The notes under the pieces are model-generated. The model did not search any database. It worked only from the letters and a program-made list of their open reading frames with translations, and was not told the origin of the DNA. From Capniomyces stellatus (taxonomy: Eukaryota; Kickxellomycota; Harpellomycetes; Harpellales; Legeriomycetaceae), in NCBI GenBank assembly GCA_001661515.1, contig LUVW01000027.1:1-64000 (forward strand): 64,000 nucleotides of DNA, written 5' to 3'. This document shows, in pieces, positions 52,941 through 63,556 of this stretch (the stretch's first letter is position 1; each line of letters starts with the position of its first letter). The translations under genes were made by a program, and so were the position numbers.

Positions 52941-55769
52941 ATGAGCAATCATGGTATGGCCAGAAGGTCAAAAAGAGGGCAATCGAAAGACTGTTCGGGG
53001 TTAATTGAGAAGGAATCGGTTGTTGTGGAAATCGTTCAAACTGTCAAAAAAAAACCTAGAATCGAGGAATCGGGTGTTTCCGTAGAAGAAAATGGAAAGG
53101 CGGAAAACGTAAAGCCAGAGAACGAACTCAAGGCAGAAGAAGCGGGAAAAAAAGAGGAAAAGAAAGAAAAAAAGAAGGAAAAGAAGGAGGAAAAGAAAGA
53201 GGAAAAGGAACAAAACACGCTGATTAAAGTGGGAAAGAAAAAAGAAAAAAAGTCTAGTGTTGGTGAGCAACTGAATGAAGATAGTAGACTTGGAGGATAT
53301 GTTTCAACGTGGATGCCAATGGTTAATGAAAATTATATAAGAGTTAGATCGACATTGAAAAGTGCAGGTGAGGGAGAAATAGATCCGGAATCAGGTGTTG
53401 TAAATAGTAAAAGTATAGTTGAGCAGGTTGGGGTGATAGGCGGTTTTGTGGCAGGAGAGAAGCTGGCGTTCCAAGGGTCAGTTATGTTGAGGTTGTTAAA
53501 AGGGGGGGCAGAGGTGGGTGGACTGGAGCTTATTAAAAACAAGTGGATGAGGGCGCATTCGACGAGTTTACAAGGATTTTATAGCATTAAGGCAACGGGA
53601 ACATTGGATGTGAGAGCAGGGGGGAAGAAGGGGGGGCAGGAGGTGGTAGAAAAGATAGTCAAAGTTATTGGGCTGGGTGAAAAATTTGGGCAGGAGAGCA
53701 AGCAGGAGGACGAAGGTGAAGAGGTAGTAGAAAGAGAGAGCTTGGATGCGATTATACAAAACTACGAAAATGTAATTGAGTTTCGACCAGATGGTAGTGG
53801 GCTGGAGGGAGTGGAGAAAATAGCACCATTGTATAAGGGGATTCTAACACCAAAAAAGTATATATACAAAGACGAATATCAGAAAAGTAAAGGGGGGAGT
53901 GTGTTGCACCACAAGGGAATAGAAATGACAATGAGGCAGGGTACGAGTTTTGCAGGTTTTTACCCGCTGTGGACATTGGGGGGTACTAGTGGGGGAGTGC
54001 TGAACATTCCATTGAGCTGGGAGGGAGCAGCGCATGGTATTGCAGGAGCGGGGAATATGGGTGCTGATAAGGGTGCGGGAAGCCATAAGGATAGAGAAAT
54101 GGATGTGGGTATGAGCAAAGGTATGAATGGTGCAGAGGGGTTGGGGGGTGTAAGAGTTATGGTGTGTGGACAAAAGTCGATGGGAAAATCGACGTTTGGG
54201 AGGTACCTGAGAAACGTGATGTTGAATAGATATGAGGAAGTTTATTGGCTGGAAAGCGATTTGGGACAGCCAGACTGCAATGCAGCAGGAGTGATAGGGC
54301 TGTTTAGAGCGAGCAGAAAAGGCAGTTTTGGGGTGGAAAACGTGGGGCCATCGTTTTCACAGATGGGGAATCGAGGATTGGGAGGAAAGAATGTGGAGAG
54401 GGAGATGGTAAAAGGGGTGTATATTGGGACAACATCAGCAAGGGAGAACCCAGCACAGTACATATCGGCAATTGAGCATGTGATAGAGATATACAAGAGA
54501 AGAGTGGGTAGGCAGCAGGGAGAAAGTGGGGTGGTGGGACCATTGATAGTGAATACACATGGGTGGACAAAAGGGCTGGGATTGGATTTGCTTGTTGACT
54601 TGGCGGGAGTAATTTTGCCGACACATTTTGTTCAGATGTTTGACGGGAGCGGCAAAACAAACAATGGGGCCCAGCCTTTGGTAGATTACGAGTCTTTGCA
54701 GCCATACACGCAAACAGTGTGGGTTCCAAGCGCGCAGCCAGAGTACGGGGGCGAAGGTCACAGCCAGAGTGGAGCGCAAGGAGGTATGGACATGGATTTG
54801 AGACTCGATAGCGATGCTGAAGATGAGGCTGAAGACGAGGTTGAAGTTGATGTTGAAGTTGATGTTGAGAACTTGGAGAATGAGGAAAATGAAGGCGAGG
54901 AGGAAAACAACGAGGAAGCGCTGGACTCGAACAAGACAAATGGTGGTAAGGGGGGCAAGCTGGGTAAGGGCGGGCAGTTGCTGGACCAATCAGCGATGTA
55001 TGAGCAGGCCTTAGCAAACGGGCAGCAAAACAACTTCAAGTCGCCAGTAAAGCACCACTCAGGAAAGACCAGGAATAGGCTGGTGAATTTTGGGCACGAC
55101 ACACGGACACTGGGGTTGCTGTCGCACCTGTATAACGTGGATGGGTTTGGGAAGTGGATGTTTGATTTGCCGCTAGCGAGCCGGGCGCCGGTGGTGGTGG
55201 AGTTCAGAGACTTGGTGATTTATTTGGGGGACAATGACGTAAAGAAAAGCGACTGTTTGAAGGTGCTGAATGGGTCGGTTGTAGGGTTGGTTGTTAAGCG
55301 TGGCGGTGGTGCTAGCAAGTCTCTTGGTAGTGAAGAAGGTGGGAATGAAGAGGGTGGGGTTGGTGAGAGGAAGAGTTTGGTTGTGCATAGAAGTTACCCA
55401 AGCTTCAAGTGGAAGTACAAGTGCCATGCAATAGTCAGAGCGATGGATTCAACTACGGAAAAGGCGTACTTGCTGGTTCCAAACTCGGTCAGGGCTGACT
55501 TGGCCAACGGCGCTGTTGTTGGGCTGGTTAAGGGTCCTGGGGTTATGGCTGGTGGTATAGAAATCCCATTACAGGCGCTTCTGGATGGCGGGTTTTCAAA
55601 CAGAGCTATTAAGCTGAACTCAAACAGCAGCGTGCAGAATGGCGGTGGCAACGAGAAAGTAAAGGTTGGTGTTAACGAGGCGCCTTACCTGGCTGTTGGA
55701 TCTAATGACGGTGTTGGTGCCACGGTGGCACGTGTTAGGAGAAACTTGATTCGCAGGTCGCACGTTTAA
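52941..55769 (+). CDS. GRC3: GRC3/NOL9, polynucleotide 5'-hydroxyl kinase
   Basis: Single exon, 942 residues. The N-terminal 110 residues are Lys/Glu-rich and disordered, with a likely nuclear or nucleolar signal (KKKPR). The Clp1/Grc3 kinase core has Walker A CGQKSMGKSTF (about 409-419), EEVYWLESDLGQPDCNAAGV (substrate and lid region) and VYIGTTSARENPAQYISAIE. NTHGWTKGLGLDLLVDLAG matches the family's NTxGWxxGLG segment. A Glu/Asp-rich insert lies near 620-660. The C-terminus has DTRTLGLLSHLYN and the beta domain. Grc3 phosphorylates the 26S pre-rRNA end made by Las1 in ITS2 processing. The length exceeds yeast Grc3 (about 630) because of low-complexity inserts. The gene converges on CDC16, 278 bp away. 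Confidence 0.93.
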   Translation: MSNHGMARRSKRGQSKDCSGLIEKESVVVEIVQTVKKKPRIEESGVSVEENGKAENVKPENELKAEEAGKKEEKKEKKKEKKEEKKEEKEQNTLIKVGKKKEKKSSVGEQLNEDSRLGGYVSTWMPMVNENYIRVRSTLKSAGEGEIDPESGVVNSKSIVEQVGVIGGFVAGEKLAFQGSVMLRLLKGGAEVGGLELIKNKWMRAHSTSLQGFYSIKATGTLDVRAGGKKGGQEVVEKIVKVIGLGEKFGQESKQEDEGEEVVERESLDAIIQNYENVIEFRPDGSGLEGVEKIAPLYKGILTPKKYIYKDEYQKSKGGSVLHHKGIEMTMRQGTSFAGFYPLWTLGGTSGGVLNIPLSWEGAAHGIAGAGNMGADKGAGSHKDREMDVGMSKGMNGAEGLGGVRVMVCGQKSMGKSTFGRYLRNVMLNRYEEVYWLESDLGQPDCNAAGVIGLFRASRKGSFGVENVGPSFSQMGNRGLGGKNVEREMVKGVYIGTTSARENPAQYISAIEHVIEIYKRRVGRQQGESGVVGPLIVNTHGWTKGLGLDLLVDLAGVILPTHFVQMFDGSGKTNNGAQPLVDYESLQPYTQTVWVPSAQPEYGGEGHSQSGAQGGMDMDLRLDSDAEDEAEDEVEVDVEVDVENLENEENEGEEENNEEALDSNKTNGGKGGKLGKGGQLLDQSAMYEQALANGQQNNFKSPVKHHSGKTRNRLVNFGHDTRTLGLLSHLYNVDGFGKWMFDLPLASRAPVVVEFRDLVIYLGDNDVKKSDCLKVLNGSVVGLVVKRGGGASKSLGSEEGGNEEGGVGERKSLVVHRSYPSFKWKYKCHAIVRAMDSTTEKAYLLVPNSVRADLANGAVVGLVKGPGVMAGGIEIPLQALLDGGFSNRAIKLNSNSSVQNGGGNEKVKVGVNEAPYLAVGSNDGVGATVARVRRNLIRRSHV

Positions 55770-56047
55770 TTTGAGTTTGTTATACGCCCGTCACCGCCCA
55801 CCTTTTTCATTTATAAATTCTTTATTATTTATATTCCGCTACTCTAAACCCTAGTTTTTTTTTTTTTTTACATTCCCTATTTATTATATTCATTCCAAAA
55901 CCAATAGATGATCAAAATTAACTATCAAATATATGAATAAACTATGTCCGGGATGGAAATAAAAAATAAATTAAAAAAGAAAGCCAAGATCAAACGATAT
56001 CATTCTATATGCTGAGATAATGCTGGCTGGTTCAGGTGGATCAACAG

Positions 56048-59000
56048 CTAGTCCATTTCCATCTCCATGCTGTCATCCGAGTCAACATCGGCATCGGAAA
56101 TAGAGTTGGACTGGAAGCTGGTGCTTGGATTGGTAGGTTGGTTGATGTAGGAGGTATGACTGGTGAAGGAGCTCGTTTCTTTAAATCCAGAATCAACACA
56201 AACGTCCTGCGTATCAAACTTGCAGTTCAAGTAATCATCAAACAAACCATCGTCATCGTCATAATCGTTATTGTTGTTATTGCTGTTTTTATAGTGGTGG
56301 TAGTAGGTAAAGCAGCGACTATCGAGACTTGGTTTGGACCCACACCTTTTGGCTAAACCGACAGATTCAGGATCTCTGCAAAACTCGTCAAACTCACCAA
56401 CCCCGCAAACGCCCAAGCTGCCCTCAAGCGCCAGATTCAGCAGCTCAACAGCAACGCCATGGGTTGGACAGATGCTTAAAACCTTATGAGCCAGATCAGC
56501 AGACTTGGAAAAGTTGTTTGTGGCATAGTGGTTGTACGATAATACCACCATTGGCTCGGTGTTTAGTGGGTCCAGGTCCAGCGAAATTTCGGCGTATGTA
56601 GTTGATAAACTAAAGTCCTGCATGACTCTGTACGCATTTGCCAAGTTCAAATAGTAAACCGGCAGGTTCTTTGAGTCCAGATCGTTGTCCAATCCGCTGC
56701 CCCGTACCTCTCCTGTACCAGCACCAGCATCAGTATCAATCATTTTTTTCAATCCAGATCGACCTAGTGCAACTTGTGTTGACCTAATTGCACTCTGGAA
56801 CCAAACTATTGACTCGCATGTTTTGCTAGTTTTCAGCAACAGCATCCCAACCTCGTTAAGCAGGCTAGAGTCCTCAACCAGCGCTTTTCTACTCTCACCA
56901 CCACTACCATTGCTACTACCATTACTACTACCATTGCCAATAGCCTCTAAACAGGACTGCAGCTGTTCAATATCGTATCCGCACAGAGCCAAGACCGAAC
57001 TGTTTAGATACTTCTTTGCATTTCCGTAATCACCGATTATCATGTATATATTTGCCAGCGCCAAAAACGGCCTGTACCAAACCCGGCCGCTTTGGAAGCT
57101 CGTGACTTTGTTGGTAACCGTTTTAATTGCTCCAATTGCCGACTCGTACTCGCCAACCAGGTAGTACGTGTACGCAAACGCCATAATAGGCATGATATTT
57201 CGCATGCTGCCAACCCAGCCGTGGCCCAGCTCGCAGCTGCTGTTCGCCAGAATAGCCTTTGTAAAATACCGCCTCGACTCCACCAAGCTTCTCTCAGCCA
57301 GCAACGGAATGTTTCCAGCACTTCCCAGACTAAGCTCCAGTCTTCCGCTCGTTCTGTCCACAATCTTGTTTTTTGCTATCACCAGGTAGTAGCTTGCCAC
57401 CGCATAGTAGCATAGACTCTCGTTCGTCAAACTGCCCTTTTTCGCGGCGTTTTCCATGCTGAGGTTTGTCCGTTTTGGCTCCACACCCATTGCCATTCCT
57501 GGAATGCCCGATCTGGTGTTTGCCGATGCGTTTTGGATCCTGTACGTCCTTAGCCCCTTGGCCACCAGCGACCTGTTTGGCCCCTCATCCTCGGTCCGTA
57601 GCCTCAGCTCAAGTATGTCGGAAAGCATCTGAATCTCCTTCTCGCGGCCACATACCATCTGCCTCTCTGCATGCAAAGTGCCTCCTCCAACCTTTTCATC
57701 CAGCCCCAAAATATCTGCCGCCAAAGACGATACCCCAAAATAATCTGCCAAAACCTGGGCCTCTGCAAACAACGCCTCCTTGTCGCCCAGCTCCACCCAA
57801 CTTGCAACCATAATCGCCACTGCTCCACTGTCTACTCCGATGTAGTACCTTTTGCTCGTTCCTGCCTTGGACTCTCCTACCATCGAACACCGTGCCCACG
57901 CAACCGCCTTCCTGTAGTTTCCTCTGGCTAACATCCGCTCCGCCTGGACCACCGCAAACCGTGAATCGTATCTGATCTCTCCATACTCCTTGACTATCTC
58001 CAACCTTGCTTTGTTTACAAGCCCTGCATTCGAGTATGCAAACCCCGTTGCTATCACATAGTTCTTAAAGTACCTTCCAACCGCCCTAACATTGTTGCTG
58101 CTTCTCTCCCAGTTCACCATTCCAATCAGCTCCTCCTCCTCCTCCTCATCTAGCATCCCATAGCTCCTCAGTCCCATCCACCCCTCCAGACATCTAGCAT
58201 CCGCCTGAACCGCTGCCACCCAGCACCTCCCAGCAATTTCTATTATTTCCTCCCTTGTAAAGCTTTCCTCCTCATTCAGCTCTTCATACCGCACCTTGTA
58301 CTTCTCCCTCCTCGCCTTCAATTCTCCTGTCAGCTTCAGCTTATCCAGCTGCGCTCTCCAGCCCCGTATACTCCCTGCCAGCAATATTGACTCTCCACAT
58401 ATGTACCACTCGTACGACATATTCATCATCTCCCTGCTAACCCTAGCCCTAACCCTATTTCCATCTCCACCCCTATCTCCACCCCTAACCCTATCTCTAA
58501 CGTTGATCCTATCCCTAAAGTTGATCCTATCTCTAGCTCGATCAGCTCCAAAGTCAATCTCTTTGCTGTTTCCATTATTTCTTGCGTTGAACTCTAGTCC
58601 TAATCCATAAATAATATTTGTCCGGTTTGTTTGTGTTGGTGTCTGATCAATATCCATCACTTTCCTTCCACATCCCAATCCCCTTTCCACATACACATCC
58701 ACATCCACATTCACACCCATATCCTTACTCATGTTTACACCCACTCCCTCCCAATCTTTGCTGCTGTTAAGCACGCCTCTATTTCTGCCTGCTCTCATGC
58801 TCTCCACCTTGTTGTTCTCTCTAATAACAATCGATCGCAAGTACCCCAATCTATCCATCCGCCCCACCCGCATCGATATTACCATCCCTAGCTGTGCAAG
58901 CTCCTTTGTCCAATACCCCTCCTCACCCACGCTCTTTTCATCCATATAGTCACTTGTCTCGCTTTCCTCTCCAAACACCACATCCTCTGCCGCTCCATAA

Positions 59001-60217
59001 TCCCCGCTCTGCACCAGCAACTCTGCAAGCCTCAAGTGCCTGCCCCTATCCCTTTCTATCAAGTACCCCATTTTCGCATACTCAATTGCCCACTTTACAC
59101 TCATGTTTTCTTGCCGGTGCTCTCCCAGCTCTCCCAGTTGCATCGCCAGCTCCTCCCTATCGCTTCTTGCCGTAAACTCTACCCCCATCCTCGCTCTCGT
59201 CAAATCATTGATGTTCTTCAGTCCTCCCACCGAACTCCGCCCATTTCTCCCTGAAATCTTCCCCGCTTTTCCATACCTCCCACTTGACCTGTTTCTCAGC
59301 TCTGCCAGCTCGCTTTTTCGTGATCCTTCTCTGCTCTTGAAATAAAACGGCGATTTTATTGAATGCTCAGACAGCCTCCCCACATCCATATTAATATCGT
59401 TAACTGGCGTTATCTCAATATTTAGCGGACTTCCTCCCAAAAACATCCTCGTATCAAACTCATCTACCGATATCCTACCCCTTATCTCCCCATTCTCCCC
59501 TCGCCCTCTAACACTCTGTCTCCTCTCGCTTGACACCCTCCCCCCGTTGCTCCTCTCTGCACTCCTCAACTCTAAAAGCTTTTTGTCCCCCACTTTCATT
59601 AAAGGCGAGTTAAGCCCATAATTCAATTCCACTCTTCGTCCTCCATGTCTCTGTGATGGCGTGTAGTTTGTACGCTTAGCTTCTTGCTCAGCTCTGCTAC
59701 CCAAATTTGAATCCGACCCTCTTATTCTCAGCTCCTCTTCAAAACCCCCATTCTCTAACTCTATATAGCTAACACTGCTCTTACTTTTTTCAAACCCCCT
59801 TTGCGCCGCTCTGCTGCTCCACGCCCTGCTTCTATTTGGTCGCCCGCTCCACGAATCTCTTCTTTCCACTTCTTTCCCCAAACCATTACCGGGCCTCTGT
59901 CGACTGAATTCTGATTTTACAATCGGAGTCTCCACCGTTTCTGATCTTGTCTCTGTAATTTGTTCCCTTACTTTTGTTCTAGTCCCTGTCGCGCTGCCAC
60001 TATTTGGGTTTCCGTATTCTTTCTTCTCGCTTCTCGCTTCCTCTACATTTCGGCTTTCTCTAATCAGTCTTAGCCTACCAATATCTCTTCTCGATTGCTC
60101 AGAAATCCTTGGATTTATGCCGCTGTATGCTACACCTTCACTGCTTTTAAATTCCGCTGGATTCATGTTTATATTATCGCTCCCTCCATATCGATTTCGA
60201 ATTCTTCTTTCTTGCAT
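56048..60217 (-). CDS. CDC16: CDC16/APC6-like TPR subunit of the anaphase-promoting complex
   Basis: Single exon, 1389 residues. Residues 1-330 are Arg/Ser/Gly-rich and disordered. TPR-like helices begin near 380 (RGRHLRLAELLVQSGDYGAAEDVVFG). The stretch with ADARCLEGWMGLRSYGMLDE followed by EEEEELIGMV corresponds to the Cdc16 segment ending in a D-x-C-x-EA-x-x-L helix and an EE-rich turn. The C-terminal superhelix is typical: CYYAVASYYLVIAKNK, RRYFTKAILANSSCELGHGW, AFAYTYYLVGEYESAIGAI, RPFLALANIYMIIGDYGNAK, LNEVGMLLLKTSKTCESIVW, YYLNLANAYRVMQDFSLSTT and PLNTEPMVVLSYNHYATNNF. APC6 is a structural TPR subunit of the APC/C. The protein is nearly twice the usual length, with long low-complexity inserts. 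Another TPR protein cannot be fully excluded. Confidence 0.8.
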   Translation of the reverse strand: MQERRIRNRYGGSDNINMNPAEFKSSEGVAYSGINPRISEQSRRDIGRLRLIRESRNVEEARSEKKEYGNPNSGSATGTRTKVREQITETRSETVETPIVKSEFSRQRPGNGLGKEVERRDSWSGRPNRSRAWSSRAAQRGFEKSKSSVSYIELENGGFEEELRIRGSDSNLGSRAEQEAKRTNYTPSQRHGGRRVELNYGLNSPLMKVGDKKLLELRSAERSNGGRVSSERRQSVRGRGENGEIRGRISVDEFDTRMFLGGSPLNIEITPVNDINMDVGRLSEHSIKSPFYFKSREGSRKSELAELRNRSSGRYGKAGKISGRNGRSSVGGLKNINDLTRARMGVEFTARSDREELAMQLGELGEHRQENMSVKWAIEYAKMGYLIERDRGRHLRLAELLVQSGDYGAAEDVVFGEESETSDYMDEKSVGEEGYWTKELAQLGMVISMRVGRMDRLGYLRSIVIRENNKVESMRAGRNRGVLNSSKDWEGVGVNMSKDMGVNVDVDVYVERGLGCGRKVMDIDQTPTQTNRTNIIYGLGLEFNARNNGNSKEIDFGADRARDRINFRDRINVRDRVRGGDRGGDGNRVRARVSREMMNMSYEWYICGESILLAGSIRGWRAQLDKLKLTGELKARREKYKVRYEELNEEESFTREEIIEIAGRCWVAAVQADARCLEGWMGLRSYGMLDEEEEEELIGMVNWERSSNNVRAVGRYFKNYVIATGFAYSNAGLVNKARLEIVKEYGEIRYDSRFAVVQAERMLARGNYRKAVAWARCSMVGESKAGTSKRYYIGVDSGAVAIMVASWVELGDKEALFAEAQVLADYFGVSSLAADILGLDEKVGGGTLHAERQMVCGREKEIQMLSDILELRLRTEDEGPNRSLVAKGLRTYRIQNASANTRSGIPGMAMGVEPKRTNLSMENAAKKGSLTNESLCYYAVASYYLVIAKNKIVDRTSGRLELSLGSAGNIPLLAERSLVESRRYFTKAILANSSCELGHGWVGSMRNIMPIMAFAYTYYLVGEYESAIGAIKTVTNKVTSFQSGRVWYRPFLALANIYMIIGDYGNAKKYLNSSVLALCGYDIEQLQSCLEAIGNGSSNGSSNGSGGESRKALVEDSSLLNEVGMLLLKTSKTCESIVWFQSAIRSTQVALGRSGLKKMIDTDAGAGTGEVRGSGLDNDLDSKNLPVYYLNLANAYRVMQDFSLSTTYAEISLDLDPLNTEPMVVLSYNHYATNNFSKSADLAHKVLSICPTHGVAVELLNLALEGSLGVCGVGEFDEFCRDPESVGLAKRCGSKPSLDSRCFTYYHHYKNSNNNNNDYDDDDGLFDDYLNCKFDTQDVCVDSGFKETSSFTSHTSYINQPTNPSTSFQSNSISDADVDSDDSMEMEMD

Positions 60218-61222
60218 GTTTTCCTCCTCCTCTTCCTCCTCTTCCTCCTTTCAGCCTATTCTTATACTCCGAATAAGTGTGTATCTTTACTCCTAGAACA
60301 CCACACAGTTTTTACCAAAAAGCCTCAAGTAAATAAGTTTCATTCAACGATCGACTTTTAGACCTTTTCTTTTCCTGTTTACTTTTTTTTTGCTGTTTCT
60401 TTTTAAAAGAAGAAAACACCCGTACACTTGCTTAATTTATTAGTGCTTTTGTCAAACTTATATCATTATATTCGTTCCTGACGGCCTTACTATTGCTGTT
60501 GTTATTGCTATTGAAAATATGCTTATTTGACTTTGTTTTTTTTTGTTTTTTTGCTTTTCGAATTGGCATTTCTACCATAAAAATGTTTATCTACTTGTTG
60601 TTTATTCCTTACTCTTGACCCCGTTCAGTTCTCTTTGTTTGTTGATTAATTGTTTTTGAAAAATCAATTCACTTTGTTTACTTTTACTTTAATCTTTTCT
60701 AATGGCTATTTGTTTACTTTTTATACTTTGAACTATTTGGATTTGACGTAGTTAGCGAATAGCAATTTATTTCCGGAAAAATAATAATTTGAGTTGATGT
60801 TTTTGGCAAACTAGCACACAATTCAGACATTACGTTTTAAAAGATCAATTTCACACATTTGAGACAAGTAAAAAAAAAAAAACTAGAAACGGGTAGAAAG
60901 TTTGGAATAACAAAGCTGTGAATAATTAAACTTTTTTTTTTACTCTTGATTTTTTTTTGTTGAGCGGTTTCACTAGTAATTGTTATTCGTTTCATTTTAT
61001 TGAAATAAAACTGATCGTTATTTTGTTTGGAAAGCAACTTGCTAGGGAATTATGATCTATATTTCTTCTGCAATATAAATTTTGATTGTTGGTTCATCGG
61101 TTTAGTAATTTCATTAAACCTATTATTCAGACAAACAAAGCAATCCCACGAATCACTTTACTAACTGGGATTTAGAAACATACTTTTTTTTTCTTTGAAG
61201 AAAAGGCGGAACAAGCGGTATT
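60218..61222. other. divergent promoter region, CDC16 / HDAC
   Basis: One kilobase between divergent starts. The CDC16 side is a cctcttcctcctc pyrimidine run (60219-60251), which is purine-rich in the CDC16 sense. No further feature seen. Confidence 0.6.
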
Positions 61223-63556
61223 ATGGACACTGGATCGAAAGAGAGCGAGCAAATAGCTATTGCGAATACAACGCCGGACGTTGGATATGTGTTTGATGTT
61301 CGACTAAAATTTCATTCTGATTTGGTAGAGGATTTGAGTTTAGGAACGGTAGACTTTACAGGGAAAACGCTTAAAGAAAGGAGACAAGGGAAACACCAAA
61401 ATGAGCAGAAGAATGGGGAAAATGCACACTCAAACCGAGATATATCGCGTAGTAGGGATAGAGATAGAGATAGTGGTTGTTCGAAAGGAGATGGCAGAGA
61501 TAGAGGTTATGGAAGGGGGAGCAATTGGGGTGAAAGAGATATGCCAGACATAAGAGGTAGGCATAAAGGCAGTAGTTGGCAATATGAAAGCGTCAAGAAC
61601 CAGGAATGTTTAGATTTAAATGAATGGGGCAGACCAGAGAGAGAGAATTACAGAGACAGCAAGGGAGGCAGTGACTGGAGTTCTAGCTGGCAAAACGATA
61701 CCAAAACGATAAACGCGGGTTCGGGAGATGGGTGGGGTTCAAGCGTAAATAGCAGGGAATCAGGTTCAGCGCGAAAAAAAGCAGGAGCGAGTAACGATTC
61801 GTGGACGGTGGTGGGAGCAGATACAGAAGTAAGGGTGGTGGCAGGCGCAGGAGTGAATGGAACATCTGCTACACCGGCACACAGCCCAGACGACCCAAGA
61901 AGAACACACAGCATATATAGCATATTGAAAAGCTCGGGTTTGCTAGATAAAATGAAAAGGATAAAGTCTGAAGCGGCAACAGATAGTCAACTACGTCTAG
62001 TGCACACAGAAAACCATATCAAGTTAATAAATTCGACAGAAAGTAGGTGTATAAACTAATAAATGCATATGTAGAAAGCATTGTACAAAGACAGATGAAT
62101 TGATTGAATTGATAAGTAAGAGTAGTGGAGCTTAAATGGGATTTGACGATTGGATGTTTTTTCTTTTAAAAACGCGATGCAAACTGTAGATATGGAGGCA
62201 TCAAAGCTGCAGGAGACAGAGATGAAGTTTGATTCGATCTACCTTAACCGCGAATCATCGTATTGTGCTCGGCTGAGCGCAGGATCGGTGATCGAGCTAT
62301 GCATGGCAGTGGGATCGGATGAGATCGACAGTGGGATTGCAATAGTACGACCGCCTGGACACCATGCAAGAAGAGACGAGCCAAAGGGGTTTTGTATCTA
62401 CAACAACGTGGCAATAGCGGTCCAGGAACTGCGCAGAAACAAGCTGGCAAGCAAAGTACTAATTGTGGATTGGGACATTCACCACGGAAACGGCATTCAA
62501 GAGATGTTTTTGGAAGACAAAGACGTGTTATATTTTTCTATCCATAGATTTGAGGATGGGAACTTTTACCCCTGCTCAGGCGAAGGCGCGGCCGCAAATG
62601 TCGGAAGGAAAGCTGGTGTTGGGAGAAATGTGAACGTACCTTGGCAATCAGGTGGAATGAACGACGGAGATTATCTTTTTGTTTTTGAACAGCTGCTTTT
62701 ACCAATGGCCAAAGAATTCAACCCAGACTTTATTATAGGCAAGTAATATATATATGTATATATAAATAACAAAGTGAATGAGCGATATTATCAAATTACT
62801 GTTAAACCAGAAATTATTGTTATTGTTATTATTATTTTTATTATTACTATTACTATTGTTATCATTATTATTATTGTTATTATTATTTATTTATTATTGT
62901 CTATTTGCAAGAGACTAAATCCACGATTTGGTGCATAAATCAATGTATTTGATACAGTTGCATGTGGGTTCGATGCTGCTGCTGGTGACCCTACAGGGAT
63001 GTGCAATGTAACACCCGAGTGCTTTTCGCTGATGACATGCGTGCTACTTACTTTGGCTAAAAACGGCACAGGCGGACGGACAGTTTTGGTGTTGGAGGGC
63101 GGGTATAACCTAGAAGCAACCGCCAACTCTGCACTAGCCTGTGTCAAATCCATGCTTTGGAGCCCATTTTACGAAGGCCTGGTTCCAAAAGCTTGTGGAC
63201 CAACGCCATCCAGTAAGTATCCTTTTTTTTTTTTTTTTTTTTTTAAAAGGAATTGTATTGAAATCTAGATAGTTGTGAATTCTGATTATAATTATTATTA
63301 TATGCTTTATATAGTCATGACTTCTGTTGCTGGCTCGAGTACTTTTCAGGATTCTGGAAATAGAACGATTGATAATAATAACAGCAATAACAATTCGACC
63401 GAGTCAGCCAACCATAACTCTTTGGTTGAAATACTTTCTAAATTTAACTATCTGCCCAAACTACAAAACTTTGCCCCTTCAGATATCTGTCGTTCAATTG
63501 TTACCCAGGTTTTGAGCCACCATAACCAGTACTGGGACTTTATAAAGTCCGACTAA
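61223..63556 (+). CDS. class II histone deacetylase (HDA1/Clr3 type)
   Basis: Four exons (61223-62042, 62190-62738, 62958-63212, 63315-63556) give 621 residues. The catalytic core has SPDDPRRTHSIYSIL, AIVRPPGHHARRDEP (catalytic His pair), GFCIYNNVAIAV, VLIVDWDIHHGNG (zinc ligands), VLYFSIHRFEDG, FIIVACGFDAAAGDP (third ligand Asp) and LVLEGGYNLEA with the active-site Tyr. Zn-dependent removal of acetyl groups from histone tails is expected, with silencing as the known role of Hda1/Clr3. Intron 2 must be GC-AG (ATAG/GCAAGT...ACAG/TTGCATG). About 170 G/S/R/D-rich residues are inserted between VFDVRLKFHSDL and the PDDPRR motif. The C-terminus is short and lacks the Arb2 domain of yeast Hda1. Confidence 0.93.
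62815..62900. repeat. (TTATTR)n tract in HDAC intron
   Basis: Trinucleotide-like ttattg/ttatta runs fill the middle of the GC-AG intron. Confidence 0.85.

Noticed and set aside
55781..55802. cgcccgtcaccgcccacc resembling the 3' end of small-subunit rRNA
   Set aside because: Only a short match, with no flanking rRNA sequence. It sits just after the GRC3 stop codon.
58438..58530. CCCTAA-like telomere repeats
   Set aside because: They lie inside the CDC16 frame and encode an Arg-rich stretch (RDRINVRDRVRGGDRGGDG). The units are irregular (ccctaacc, cctatctcc), so they are not an interstitial telomere array.
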